This document shows, in pieces, positions 1-6,223 of a DNA stretch of 12,755 nt (position 1 is its first letter; every line of letters begins with the position of its first letter). Below the pieces are notes generated by a model. It was not told where the DNA came from, did not search any database, and saw nothing but the letters and a program-made list of their open reading frames with translations. The stretch lies in contig NZ_JAQLEM010000020.1 of NCBI RefSeq assembly GCF_028209885.1, positions 1 through 12,755 of the forward strand, in the 5' to 3' direction. The translations under genes and the position numbers were made by a program. The DNA comes from Collinsella aerofaciens. GTDB lineage: Bacteria > Actinomycetota > Coriobacteriia > Coriobacteriales > Coriobacteriaceae.

Positions 1-48
1 GCGCCTTTAGACGCGAGCCCGGGGCCCGTGGGTTATACCCTAAGAGCA

Positions 49-71
49 AACCACCCTTTTTAAGGGTGGTT
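49..71. terminator. Perfect 10-bp hairpin upstream of the PBECR4-like gene
   Basis: AACCACCCTT (49-58) pairs with AAGGGTGGTT (62-71) around a TTT loop. The stem is perfect, but no clear T tract follows (TCTGATTGG). It could terminate an upstream transcript lying outside the window, or be a conserved structured end. Bases 1-48 carry no recognisable gene; no tRNA 3' end could be folded there. The hairpin is seen directly; the terminator role is inferred. Confidence 0.45.
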
Positions 72-85
72 CTGATTGGGGCAGT

Positions 86-694
86 ATGGGTAGGGCTGAA
101 GATCGGAAGGCGATAGTTGCGGAAATTAATCAGGCAGCAAAACTTTATCGCGGTTTTCTTGTCGGAAAGTCATTCATGTACGTTTTCGATGACAGGTATA
201 TCGAAGTTATTTATAAGGCCGAAAATTTCAAGCATTTAACTGGCGTAGATAGTCATTTGTCGGCTAAGCAGTTTTTCAAATTGGCATCCAGAGGAAAACT
301 TGCTGCGTCGCAGATCGACTTTTCGAATCGCCATCCCTACGCTCTGTGTCGCAGAAAAGTCCACCATATTGTTCAGCTTGCCTCTTTTGCAACCTCCGCG
401 TGCTTTATGCTCGAAGACATATCAACAAAATCGCAGTGCTATAAGTTTGGAACAACAGACTTGAACTTTTCCTTACTCATGAACTATAGGGGCGGTTGTT
501 ATATTGCTGAATCTTTAAGGGACGAAGATTGTTTTTCAAAGGCCCACGATGTGCATCTGGTCACTCATATCTTTTCGAGACAGAACGATAAGAAGCTATA
601 TGATTCCCTCTTGTTTAAAGATGGTGAGTTCGATGATTCCCAGCTTCCAAGAACTATTAGGTCTCTCCTAGATCCCTCTCTTCTTGCTCATTAG
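86..694 (+). CDS. PBECR4-like domain protein (putative nuclease/toxin fold)
   Basis: A 202-residue protein without signal peptide or membrane segment. Residues about 8-115 fit the pattern of PBECR4 (phage-Barnase-EndoU-ColicinE5/D-RelE-like nuclease family 4): an N-terminal helix (AEINQAAKLY), a strand MYVF, then the hallmark FKHLTGV at 48-54 followed by LSAKQFF at 58-64. The family was defined by comparative genomics as nuclease domains of phage polyvalent proteins; short stand-alone copies occur in gut bacteria and their activity is not established. The domain fills the N-terminal half, and the C-terminal half (about 120-202) has no recognised motif. The ATG at 86 lies 4 nt after a GGGG stretch (78-81), a modest ribosome binding site. 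The next ATG (codon 31) would cut into the domain, so 86 is preferred. No toxin-antitoxin partner is visible next to it. The family call rests on remembered motif pattern, not on a search. Confidence 0.62.
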   Translation: MGRAEDRKAIVAEINQAAKLYRGFLVGKSFMYVFDDRYIEVIYKAENFKHLTGVDSHLSAKQFFKLASRGKLAASQIDFSNRHPYALCRRKVHHIVQLASFATSACFMLEDISTKSQCYKFGTTDLNFSLLMNYRGGCYIAESLRDEDCFSKAHDVHLVTHIFSRQNDKKLYDSLLFKDGEFDDSQLPRTIRSLLDPSLLAH

Positions 695-1059
695 AAGATT
701 CAAAGACGCGTGCGAGCGCCCATACACTCTCTCCGCTTGCCGCATACTTAAACGATTTACGTCGACTTTTCCCGCTGTTGCAGGGATTCGATCTGTTATG
801 AGTCTGGGCTAGGATTTGATCTTAATACGCTGATGAGTACTGCCACCAGGCATTTCCCAACCCTGTTTATTGGCTTGCCGTGTAGATCGGCGCACTCATG
901 CCTGTTGTCTTGTTGGGCCATCATCGCCGTTGCATCCTGCTTGTTGCTCTGGCCTACCTTTGTGTTTTGTTGCACGGGCCTTCTTATGCTGTGAGTGCGG
1001 AAAGCCTGTTTATAGACAAGGTCACGTACTACGAGTCGGGCGTCTCAGAGGCTTCCGAG
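695..1059. other. Gene-poor gap with a diverged repeat and a doubtful ORF
   Basis: No convincing intact gene. Bases 721-765 are about 81% identical over 42 aligned bases to 7589-7634 (separate entry). An ORF from ATG 898 (112 codons, ending 1236) begins with a signal-peptide-like stretch (LLVALAYLCVLLHGPSYAVSA), but its later part runs out of frame through the glycosyltransferase remnant, so at most its first 40-50 codons could be a gene relic. No good ribosome binding site precedes it. Confidence 0.4.
721..765. repeat. Diverged repeat, copy 1 (partner 7589-7634)
   Basis: From ACACTC onward 34 of 42 positions match the partner copy, including the shared blocks TGCCGC and AAACGATTT. Mismatches show no clear codon periodicity, so it is uncertain whether the common ancestor was coding. 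One forward frame reads T-[L/P]-SACR-[I/L]-LKRF in the two copies. Both copies lie in gene-poor DNA about 6.9 kb apart, in the same orientation. Confidence 0.5.
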
Positions 1060-1336
1060 CCTGGACCGATGCCGACCATCTTGAATTGGACAGCTTCGCG
1101 GTCGAGGCATTTGGCGCCAGGGGGAGGCGGGCTTCCGCACCATCTTTACGCCCTATGCCGAGCTGTACCACTACGAGTTCACCTCACGTGGCAGGGAAGA
1201 GGCCAACGAGGAAAAGCTGCGCCGCTGGAAACGTGAACAGGCACTGTTCATTCAGCGCTGGCCGGAGTTCTTCTTGACGGGCGATCCGTGGTTGGGGCCG
1301 AACTTATCCGCTGAGAGCGAGTACTTCTCGCTTTAG
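1060..1336 (+). pseudogene. 3' remnant of a family 2 glycosyltransferase (rhamnosyltransferase-like)
   Basis: The frame ending at TAG 1334-1336 reads EAGFRTIF, TPYAELYHYEFTSRG, then a Glu/Arg-rich helix and GDPWLGPNLSAES near the end. This is the typical C-terminal part of GT2 enzymes that build cell-surface polysaccharide: TPYAxLYHxESxSRG, then GDPxxxPNLS. Upstream the match moves to another frame (VEAFGAR before the shift). Restoring one base in the G run at 1120-1124 would join them as ...FGARGEAGFRT, so a single-base loss there is the simplest explanation. The N-terminal catalytic part of the enzyme is absent upstream, so this is a dead fragment. The exact left edge is uncertain. Confidence 0.68.
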
Positions 1337-1546
1337 AAAATGGATTTTAGGAAGTCCTTAACTTTCTTTCGCTATGAGCTTGGAAGAAAGTAACGTTGGA
1401 CTGTCCGTTAAGACAAATTACGAAAGCTCGATACTTCCGCGATACGTTTATACAGACTTATACAACTGGATATAATCGGATATAGTCTACGATAAACTTT
1501 TAAAGCTAAGATTGACCAATAATCGATTCCCTAGAAAGGCAAACAA
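1337..1546. promoter_or_regulatory. Upstream region of the AAA ATPase with 8-bp hairpin
   Basis: A 210-bp non-coding stretch. ACTTTCTT (1361-1368) pairs with AAGAAAGT (1384-1391) around a 15-nt loop. Further on lies a cluster of phased TATA motifs (separate entry). The ribosome binding site AGAAAGG (1533-1539) serves the GTG start at 1547. Confidence 0.4.
1448..1484. promoter_or_regulatory. Four helically phased TATA motifs; candidate promoter/operator
   Basis: TTATACA occurs at 1448 and 1458, and GGATATA at 1468 and 1478. The four TATA cores start at 1449, 1459, 1471 and 1481, so spacings are 10, 12 and 10 bp, roughly one DNA turn each. TATAAT at 1471-1476 is a perfect -10 hexamer, but no good -35 sits 17 bp upstream. 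The arrangement may be overlapping promoters or a repeated operator. It lies 60-100 bp before the ATPase start. Function is inferred. Confidence 0.35.
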
Positions 1547-2650
1547 GTGAGCGCCACAGCATTCCATAATCCGTTTCGTCCCACTGCCGGCGCTGAGCCT
1601 CCGCGCATAATTGGTCGTGATGATATTGCCCTTGAGTTTACCGAGAGCTTGAATGCGGGAATTGGTGCACCTGCGAGGCTCATGCGCATTGCTGGACCGA
1701 GGGGCTCCGGAAAAACTGTTTTGCTCTGCGATCTTAGGGATCGTGCTCGAGAGCTTGGATGGAAGACCGCTATTGTCTCTGCTGGCCCTAACTTATTGCT
1801 GGACTTGTGGGATCAGGTTGCTGATTCTTCCCTTGCGGCCAATGCTTCGGTCGGCGTAAACGCCGGCTTTGTTTCCGCGAAAGTTGACGTTGCGCCCAAA
1901 GAGCCGAGCCTTAGAAAGTTACTGAGTTCGGCAGCGAAGTCATCCAAGGGTCTTTTTATTGCCATCGATGAAGTTCAGGACGCTCCGATTGACGATATGC
2001 GTGCCATTGCGTCTACGGTTCAGCTTTTGATAGGGGAAAAAGTAGATATCGCACTTGCCTTTGCCGGGTTACCCGCCGGTGTTATGGATCTTATTAACGG
2101 CAAGGCGCTTACGTTCTTGCGTCGTGCCCTCCCCGAAGATCTGGCGCCTATCAACCAGGTGGAGGTAGCGCTCTCTATGGGCGATAGCTTTGTCGCGACT
2201 GGCTTGACCATAGAGGACAATCTCCTGTCGAGAGCCGCTAAGGCCACTAAGGGCTATGCCTATCTGGTGCAACTGGTCGGTTATTCCATTTGGCAGCGCG
2301 CCAACTTGCATCGTGCCAAAAGTGCCATTGTGAGCGAGCGCGACGTCACTGAAGGCATTGCGCTGGCAGAGGCTCGTTTTCACGATGTTGTTCACGAGCC
2401 CGCGATTTCTGGACTGGGGCTCAACGATATCAAATACCTTTTGGCCATGTGCGAGGATAAACAACAGTCCAAATCATCCGAGATTGCTAAGCGCATGGGT
2501 AAAAAGACCAATGAGGTCAGCTCCATTAGGGCAAAATTGCTACAAAGAGAGGTTATTCAGGCACCACAGAGGGGCTACGTGCAGTTTGCCGTGCCGGACC
2601 TAGATATCTATCTGCGAGAGAACGCCGAGGAGATTCTCGAACGGTTCTAG
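1547..2650 (+). CDS. AAA-type ATPase with C-terminal winged-helix-like region
   Basis: A 367-residue soluble protein. Walker A is GPRGSGKT (residues 50-57), Walker B is LFIAIDE (136-142), followed by the sensor-1-like strand ALAFAGLP at about 170. The C-terminal part (about 290-367) contains DIKYLLAM, then SSEIAKRMGKKTNEVSSIRA and a basic strand, which looks like a winged helix-turn-helix. This order (short N-terminal linker NPFRPTAG, P-loop ATPase, winged helix) is that of Orc1/Cdc6-like and STAND-like ATPases found in many actinobacteria as stand-alone ATP-binding proteins of unknown role. The GTG start has a good ribosome binding site (AGAAAGG, 7-nt gap) and no better start is near. It stands alone: the gene before is a dead glycosyltransferase and the DNA after is a dead hydrolase fragment beginning exactly at the stop. 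Partner and substrate are unknown. Confidence 0.8.
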   Translation: MSATAFHNPFRPTAGAEPPRIIGRDDIALEFTESLNAGIGAPARLMRIAGPRGSGKTVLLCDLRDRARELGWKTAIVSAGPNLLLDLWDQVADSSLAANASVGVNAGFVSAKVDVAPKEPSLRKLLSSAAKSSKGLFIAIDEVQDAPIDDMRAIASTVQLLIGEKVDIALAFAGLPAGVMDLINGKALTFLRRALPEDLAPINQVEVALSMGDSFVATGLTIEDNLLSRAAKATKGYAYLVQLVGYSIWQRANLHRAKSAIVSERDVTEGIALAEARFHDVVHEPAISGLGLNDIKYLLAMCEDKQQSKSSEIAKRMGKKTNEVSSIRAKLLQREVIQAPQRGYVQFAVPDLDIYLRENAEEILERF

Positions 2651-2651
2651 G

Positions 2652-2810
2652 TCGAGTGAGGGCGACGTCATGTTCTTTAAGACTGCTATCAGCGTCGATT
2701 GCCATATCGGGTTTTTCTGGGGCGGCAGTCCCCGTGATAATAGGGATGTGGCATTCATCGTCGCCCGCTAATCAGATTTCGTCTATCTATAACATTGCGT
2801 GTTTTAATTT
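2652..2810 (+). pseudogene. C-terminal remnant of an NlpC/P60-type wall hydrolase
   Basis: Frame one reads RSSEGDVMFF, then DCHIGFFWGGSPRDN (2703-2741 region). The intact hydrolase at 9208-11418 reads ARKGDIVFF, then DSHIGFFWGNSPSEN. After a frame change near 2742-2748 the remnant continues MWHSSSPANQISSI, matching LFWHSDGYGNRISGL of the intact gene. The order and spacing of the GD-FF strand, the His of SHIGFFWG and the WHS motif are all kept. There is no catalytic Cys part and no upstream repeats, so this is a dead 3' fragment with at least one frameshift. It starts within a base or two of the ATPase stop codon. The end near 2810 is approximate. The relationship to the downstream paralogue is read directly from the sequences. 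Confidence 0.6.
2660..2766. repeat. Long-range inverted repeat around the hydrolase remnant
   Basis: GGGCGACG (2660-2667) is the reverse complement of CGTCGCCC (2759-2766). The 91-base interval also holds GGGG/CCCC and CCC/GGG pairs. It may be chance, since the left arm encodes the EGD of the hydrolase remnant. Confidence 0.25.
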
Positions 2811-2860
2811 GCAGGAACAAAGATATCATTCGCAAAGCGTGAGGGTTATCTTGCCCGTGC

Positions 2861-3026
2861 ACAACTGTTTTCGTTGCTAGACACCAAAAGCAACCCTTTT
2901 AGTTGCATGAGACATAATGCAACTGTTTTCGTTGCTATATACCAAACGCAACCCTTTTAGTTGCAAGAGACAAAATGCAACGGTTTTCGTTGCCTGATGC
3001 CAAACGCAACTCTTATTAAGTAGTTG
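2861..3026. repeat. 29-bp-period array of six short palindromes
   Basis: Six stem-loops begin at 2861, 2890, 2919, 2948, 2977 and 3006 (the last starting its stem at 3007), exactly 29 bp apart. Each is GCAAC, a loop of 7 containing TTTT, then GTTGC; the first and last units are imperfect. Two loop types alternate: A (TGTTTTC or GGTTTTC) at units 1, 3, 5 and B (CCTTTTA) at units 2, 4. Linkers of 12 nt also alternate: ACCAAA-type after A, GAGACA-type after B. The higher-order unit is therefore 58 bp. It differs from CRISPR: linkers are short, similar to each other and there is no cas gene. The array sits between the hydrolase remnant and the dead transposase. Its role is unknown. Confidence 0.85.
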
Positions 3027-3133
3027 TTAGCTTTCTCACATACATTCATTTACAACAGGCATCTACGAATTCAGCCGTCTCATATATTCCTAATAAGGCA
3101 TGAGAAAATGAACCCGATACATGGTATTCAGCG

Positions 3134-3502
3134 CTAAAAGAGACGAAATGGACATACCGTCTCTATGCTGCCGATACGGCATCGCGAACAACCCCTTCGC
3201 GCGGTTGCCCTTGCCCTTGAGCGACTCAGGGAAGTAGATCTCGTCGAGCTCGCCGCCGCAGCCCCGCCCGGCCCTGAATGGGGGCAGTGGGCCGAGAGGC
3301 ACTCGATCAGCCTATGGCGCATGGCGTAGGCGGTCTTGAGGCAGACGCGGCTGCGCTCGACCTCGTAGGCGGAGCCGGCCGTGTCGTCGAACGCCGCCGC
3401 GCGGATCACGTCCCTGACGGACTCAATCGCGCGGCGGCGCTCGGTCCCGCTCAGCTTCGCCATGTCCCGTTTGAAGGCGATTACCAGGTCCTCGGCGTTC
3501 AT
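3134..3502 (-). pseudogene. Dead IS1595-family (ISXO2-like) transposase
   Basis: On the minus strand the N-terminus MNAEDLVIAFKRDMAKLSG leads to SRVCLKTAYAMRHRLIECLSA, the helix-turn-helix typical of IS1595 transposases. A second frame then gives GGELDEIYFPESLKGKG and RAKG, the strand bearing the first catalytic Asp (ELDE). Three lesions are visible: the zinc-ribbon and part of the DNA-binding region expected between residues about 40 and 50 are missing, a frameshift lies between the two segments (about 3245-3300), and nothing of the later catalytic residues remains beyond MSISSL. The second frame stops at 3090. The fragment is far GC-richer than its surroundings, which fits an import. A possible terminal sequence, GGGGACAGATGTGTGTC, lies at 3542-3558, without a matching end on the other side. 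Confidence 0.68.
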
Positions 3503-3567
3503 GCTGCCCCGCGGTCTACGAGGCTAACGATATGGCGCCGTGGGGACAGATGTGTGTCAATCCTGGT

Positions 3568-3864
3568 CTAACGGAGCTTTTTTAATTGACGCGCCCATAT
3601 AAATCTTTTCTGCATACTCGACTGCTTCTGCAGCCTCTGCGGCGCTCCGTAATTGGTAAAGCGACCTGACAGAGAGTGGAATTCGATGTCATAGCTGGCG
3701 TCTTCATCGGAGGACAAGACTGCTTGATGACTATATGTTTTCATCTCTAGCCATCTCAGGCTATTATAAATATATCCGTTGGCAGCTTTTACGATTTCCG
3801 GTACGTTCCAATCGGAATCATTTTTTGGTAGTTGATAGACATGACTTCTGCTTCGTATGTGCAT
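3568..3864 (-). CDS. Small hypothetical ORF, doubtful
   Basis: A 98-codon minus-strand ORF with sequence NGYIYNSLRWLEMKTYSHQ in its middle and a basic C-terminus. It is not recognised. A TGA sits directly before the ATG, so the start is forced, and no Shine-Dalgarno sequence is seen upstream. It could be a relic of a longer gene. It is divergent from the DUF2971 gene and shares its moderately AT-rich composition. The main support is simply that nothing else explains the 300 bases. Confidence 0.3.
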   Translation of the reverse strand: MHIRSRSHVYQLPKNDSDWNVPEIVKAANGYIYNSLRWLEMKTYSHQAVLSSDEDASYDIEFHSLSGRFTNYGAPQRLQKQSSMQKRFIWARQLKKLR

Positions 3865-3873
3865 TCAGTATTT

Positions 3874-3903
3874 TTGCACTGGATAAAATCAACTGCATCT
3901 AAT
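3874..3903 (+). promoter_or_regulatory. Candidate promoter of the DUF2971 gene
   Basis: TTGCAC (3874-3879) and TCTAAT (3898-3903) are separated by 18 bp, 26 bp before the ATG at 3930. The -10 matches 5 of 6 consensus bases, the -35 only 3 of 6. Confidence 0.33.
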
Positions 3904-3929
3904 TTAGCTAGATCGGGAAGCGATATTGC

Positions 3930-4910
3930 ATGGCGCTAAGCTTGACACAGAAAGAAACATATCGGGAGACGCTGGCTAATCTCGTTGCCAAGCAAAACGA
4001 TGGCGCCTCCATTGTTTCCGCAAAGAAGGAGCTGGAAGCGCTATCGACTTCTCTCGTCCCGCGAATGCTTTACCGCTATCGACCTCCAAGTGAATACGCT
4101 TTTGCCGATCTAGAAAACGCGACTGTTACATTTTCTCATCCAAAGGTTTTCAGCGATCAGTGCGACTCGGTACCGATCTATAACTGGAATGGTATAGATG
4201 AAATCGAAAGTAATCTCAATGATGATGAACAAGCGTTAAAGATAATAAATCAAATTGATTTTAGACGACTTGCGTTTGTTTTAGGGGTTCTGGGGGCTCC
4301 TTTTAATCCAGCAAGAATAGATGAGTTCGAGATACTATCCGATGAGGGAAAAGTTAGTCTTTTTCGCTCGGCTGTTAAAAACTTGCGCTTATTTGTTGGA
4401 GGATTTGTTGCCCCAGTTCATCAGAATAGCTGCCGAAATTGTTGTCGCATTTTGTGCCTAACGGACAATCCTAGCGATTCGAATATGTGGAATGTATATT
4501 CCGAAAGCCAAGCGGGTTTCGTTCTTGCTTACGACAGAGAAGCTATTCGCAATTGCAACATAGCTAACGGAATGCGCACTGAATTATTACCAATTTTATA
4601 TGATGACGAACCATTTAATTGCGACCCTCAAATTGCTTGGACTGCTGCTAGGATGCTTGGTCTTAATGTGAGCAGTGATGACATGCTTAGTGATCTACGG
4701 GCAATTTACAGAAAGGGCAGTGTGTTTGAGCGGGAGAACGAATATCGTGCCCGTCTTGTACCAGAGCCAGATGAGCTTGAGATGAATTATGTACAACGCC
4801 CATGCAAGCCGTTGCGAGTTATTCTTGGGAGCAGGATGACTCAAGAGGATAAAGAGCTTTGCATTTGCGCGGCGAATAAACTGGATATTCCTGTAGATGA
4901 ACAGTGCTAG
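3930..4910 (+). CDS. DUF2971 family protein
   Basis: A 326-residue cytoplasmic protein. The DUF2971 pattern is visible throughout: LYRYRP (47-52) then FADLENATVTFSHPKVFSD (58-76, where most members have FNDPFD), RILCLTDN with NMWNVYSESQAGFVLAYD (about 173-202), PILYDD (221-226), the charged FERENEYR (266-273), and PLRVILGSRM (294-303). The biochemical activity of the family is unknown; members are frequent in accessory and phage-linked DNA, sometimes with defence genes. The ATG has GGAAG at 3916-3920, 9 nt upstream. Low-GC codon use contrasts with the GC-rich transposase remnant before it. A cluster of four cysteines (168-176, CRNCC..LC) could bind a metal. It is separated by 143 bp from the next gene, so an operon is uncertain. 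Confidence 0.72.
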   Translation: MALSLTQKETYRETLANLVAKQNDGASIVSAKKELEALSTSLVPRMLYRYRPPSEYAFADLENATVTFSHPKVFSDQCDSVPIYNWNGIDEIESNLNDDEQALKIINQIDFRRLAFVLGVLGAPFNPARIDEFEILSDEGKVSLFRSAVKNLRLFVGGFVAPVHQNSCRNCCRILCLTDNPSDSNMWNVYSESQAGFVLAYDREAIRNCNIANGMRTELLPILYDDEPFNCDPQIAWTAARMLGLNVSSDDMLSDLRAIYRKGSVFERENEYRARLVPEPDELEMNYVQRPCKPLRVILGSRMTQEDKELCICAANKLDIPVDEQC

Positions 4911-5053
4911 TTATCCTTTAATAGTGCCGTATAGTCAATTATTTGTCAGCTGAATCGGGCGTCAGTAGACTTCTGAGCTGGCGATTGCTATATCTACGGG
5001 GGCATTTCGAAAGATAATTTGGTGTAATTTACGTTAACGGGAGTTGCTTGTCT
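4911..5053. promoter_or_regulatory. Intergenic region before the HEPN-like gene
   Basis: It contains GATAAT (5013-5018) as a possible -10 with no convincing -35, and the ribosome binding site GGGAG (5039-5043). No terminator hairpin with T tract was found after the DUF2971 gene, so read-through is possible. Confidence 0.25.
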
Positions 5054-5695
5054 ATGAGTTTATCTTTATCAAATTGGGATTACTACTTGGTTCTTGAAAG
5101 AGAGCTTGTTAATTCCTTTAATTATGTTGAGCTGAGCAACGATAATTTCTCAACTTATTCAGTTGAATTTGCAAAGATGCTTTTATCGATTTGTTCTGAA
5201 TTTGATTCGGTTTTTAAAGATTATGTCGAACTTCGATCCGGAAATAGACCATCTAATATCAAGGAAGCATTCGAGTGCCTGTCTGCTTTGAATGATATTG
5301 CCTTTGTAAATGAGGTAGTTGACATTGCGATTAACCAGAGTATTTCACTCAAACCTTTTAATGCGTGGATAAATGGAATGTATGCAAAATTAACTTGGTG
5401 GGATAGCTATAACGCTGTGAAACATGATCGTGGTACGTATTTTAGAAAAGCTAATTTGGAGAACTGTTTGAATTCACTGGCAGCTTTATTATGTATCGAA
5501 ATTGTCAGTTTGAAATGTTTTGGAGTTAAGCGTTTGACTCCAGTTAATCGATTGTTTCGTATACCTAACAAACAACTTTGCCGATCATTGCCGGGCCAAA
5601 ATGGACAATGGGATTTGGTTATCGATTCTAAGGAGCTGAATGAAACATCAAATATGAGACCTGCAAATTTGATGATAGTGAAGAGCGTGAGCTAG
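5054..5695 (+). CDS. Uncharacterised protein with WW...YNxVKHxR motif, HEPN-like
   Basis: About 213 residues, mostly helical by composition, without signal peptide. The N-terminal part (NWDYYLVLERELVN, then YVEL, then FSTYSVEFAKMLLSICSEFD) and the motif WWDSYNAVKHDR at about 115-126 followed by FRKANLENCLNSLAALL belong to a widespread uncharacterised type of bacterial protein. The conserved polar His and Arg on a helix (KHDR) recall HEPN RNases, whose motif is R-x4-6-H, but the exact motif is not present, so HEPN membership is an inference. The ATG at 5054 lies 10 nt after GGGAG; a TTG at 5048 in the same frame lies only 4 nt after it and is the alternative start. It is AT-rich like the DUF2971 and DUF4365 genes. 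A DNA- or RNA-acting role in stress or defence is possible but unsupported. Confidence 0.6.
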   Translation: MSLSLSNWDYYLVLERELVNSFNYVELSNDNFSTYSVEFAKMLLSICSEFDSVFKDYVELRSGNRPSNIKEAFECLSALNDIAFVNEVVDIAINQSISLKPFNAWINGMYAKLTWWDSYNAVKHDRGTYFRKANLENCLNSLAALLCIEIVSLKCFGVKRLTPVNRLFRIPNKQLCRSLPGQNGQWDLVIDSKELNETSNMRPANLMIVKSVS

Positions 5696-5778
5696 CGATA
5701 CTTTGGATCGCACAAAAAATAGATGGCGTAAGCGTGGGGGGGGTGATGACGTCTGCCTGACGCAAAACGGCTTTCGCA

Positions 5779-6099
5779 CTAGAATCTGAAATAACCACAA
5801 GGAAGGTTCTTGAGAAGGATGAGGACCGCAATGTAGATCTTAGCGGACGCCGCGCCCGACATGTTCGCTGAGCCCCACCTCAGCGACGGGACGATCGACA
5901 GCTGGTGCTTATCCGCAGGCTCTCCGATCAGGTGCTTAATTCGATCATAGAAGCCGAGGCCGGTCAGCTTCACTGCAGTGGCGTGAACAGCCGGAACATC
6001 TATTGCGAATGTATTCTTAAGACCTGCAGCGTCGACATTGTCGTTGCTCTCTACTATGAAGTGACTCAAGTGGTCACCGGGAATTGAGCCCGTGAGCAC
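5779..6099 (-). CDS. Unrecognised minus-strand ORF, possibly a relic
   Basis: 106 codons, opening MLTGSIPGDHLSHFIVESND and continuing with GLKNTFAIDVPAVHATAVKL and GFYDRIKHLIGEPADKHQLS. The residue mix is protein-like and free of long low-complexity stretches, and this reads longer than any competing frame. It ends in a hydrophobic stretch, KIYIAVLILLKNL. No family is recognised. No clear ribosome binding site precedes the ATG at 6097-6099. It may be part of a decayed mobile gene, or simply antisense to lost DNA. Confidence 0.3.
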   Translation of the reverse strand: MLTGSIPGDHLSHFIVESNDNVDAAGLKNTFAIDVPAVHATAVKLTGLGFYDRIKHLIGEPADKHQLSIVPSLRWGSANMSGAASAKIYIAVLILLKNLPCGYFRF

Positions 6100-6209
6100 G
6101 AAATACTGAGCAGTTTAATCAAGAGGGCCGCTTCCCGGGGACTGGGGGCGCAGCTCTCGGCCAATGGTTTCACCGGGTGGTTACTCTGACGTGCTCGAGC
6201 AGGAAGGAT

Positions 6210-6216
6210 GGAGGAG
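6210..6216 (+). promoter_or_regulatory. Strong ribosome binding site
   Basis: GGAGGAG lies 7 nt before ATG 6224 and is the best Shine-Dalgarno match in the middle part of the window, which argues that the short ORF behind it is or was translated. Confidence 0.5.
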
Positions 6217-6223
6217 ATGGTCC

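Larger units (their letters stand above)
5696..6223. other. Scrambled intergenic segment, GC-richer, with G8 tract
   Basis: A run of eight G at 5736-5743 is followed by GC-richer DNA unlike the AT-rich genes on both sides. Apart from the minus-strand ORF at 5779-6099 and the ribosome binding site at 6210-6216, no gene or RNA was recognised. It has the look of joined fragments. Confidence 0.35.

Noticed and set aside
1..48. tRNA or other RNA 3' end
   Set aside because: GTGGGTTATACCC looked T-arm-like, but no acceptor pairing or CCA and no full cloverleaf fits in the visible sequence.
898..1236. Secreted small protein gene
   Set aside because: Only the N-terminal stretch looks like a signal peptide; the rest is out of frame through the glycosyltransferase remnant, and there is no ribosome binding site.
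2656..2880. Independent 74-codon gene after the ATPase
   Set aside because: Its middle is the second frame of the hydrolase remnant and its end runs into the palindrome array.
2861..3026. CRISPR array
   Set aside because: Repeats are about 17 bases with 12-base linkers that resemble each other, the palindromes alternate in type, and no cas gene is present.
3278..3571. Plus-strand ORF opposite the transposase
   Set aside because: The minus strand carries recognisable IS1595 motifs; this frame is a GC-rich shadow.
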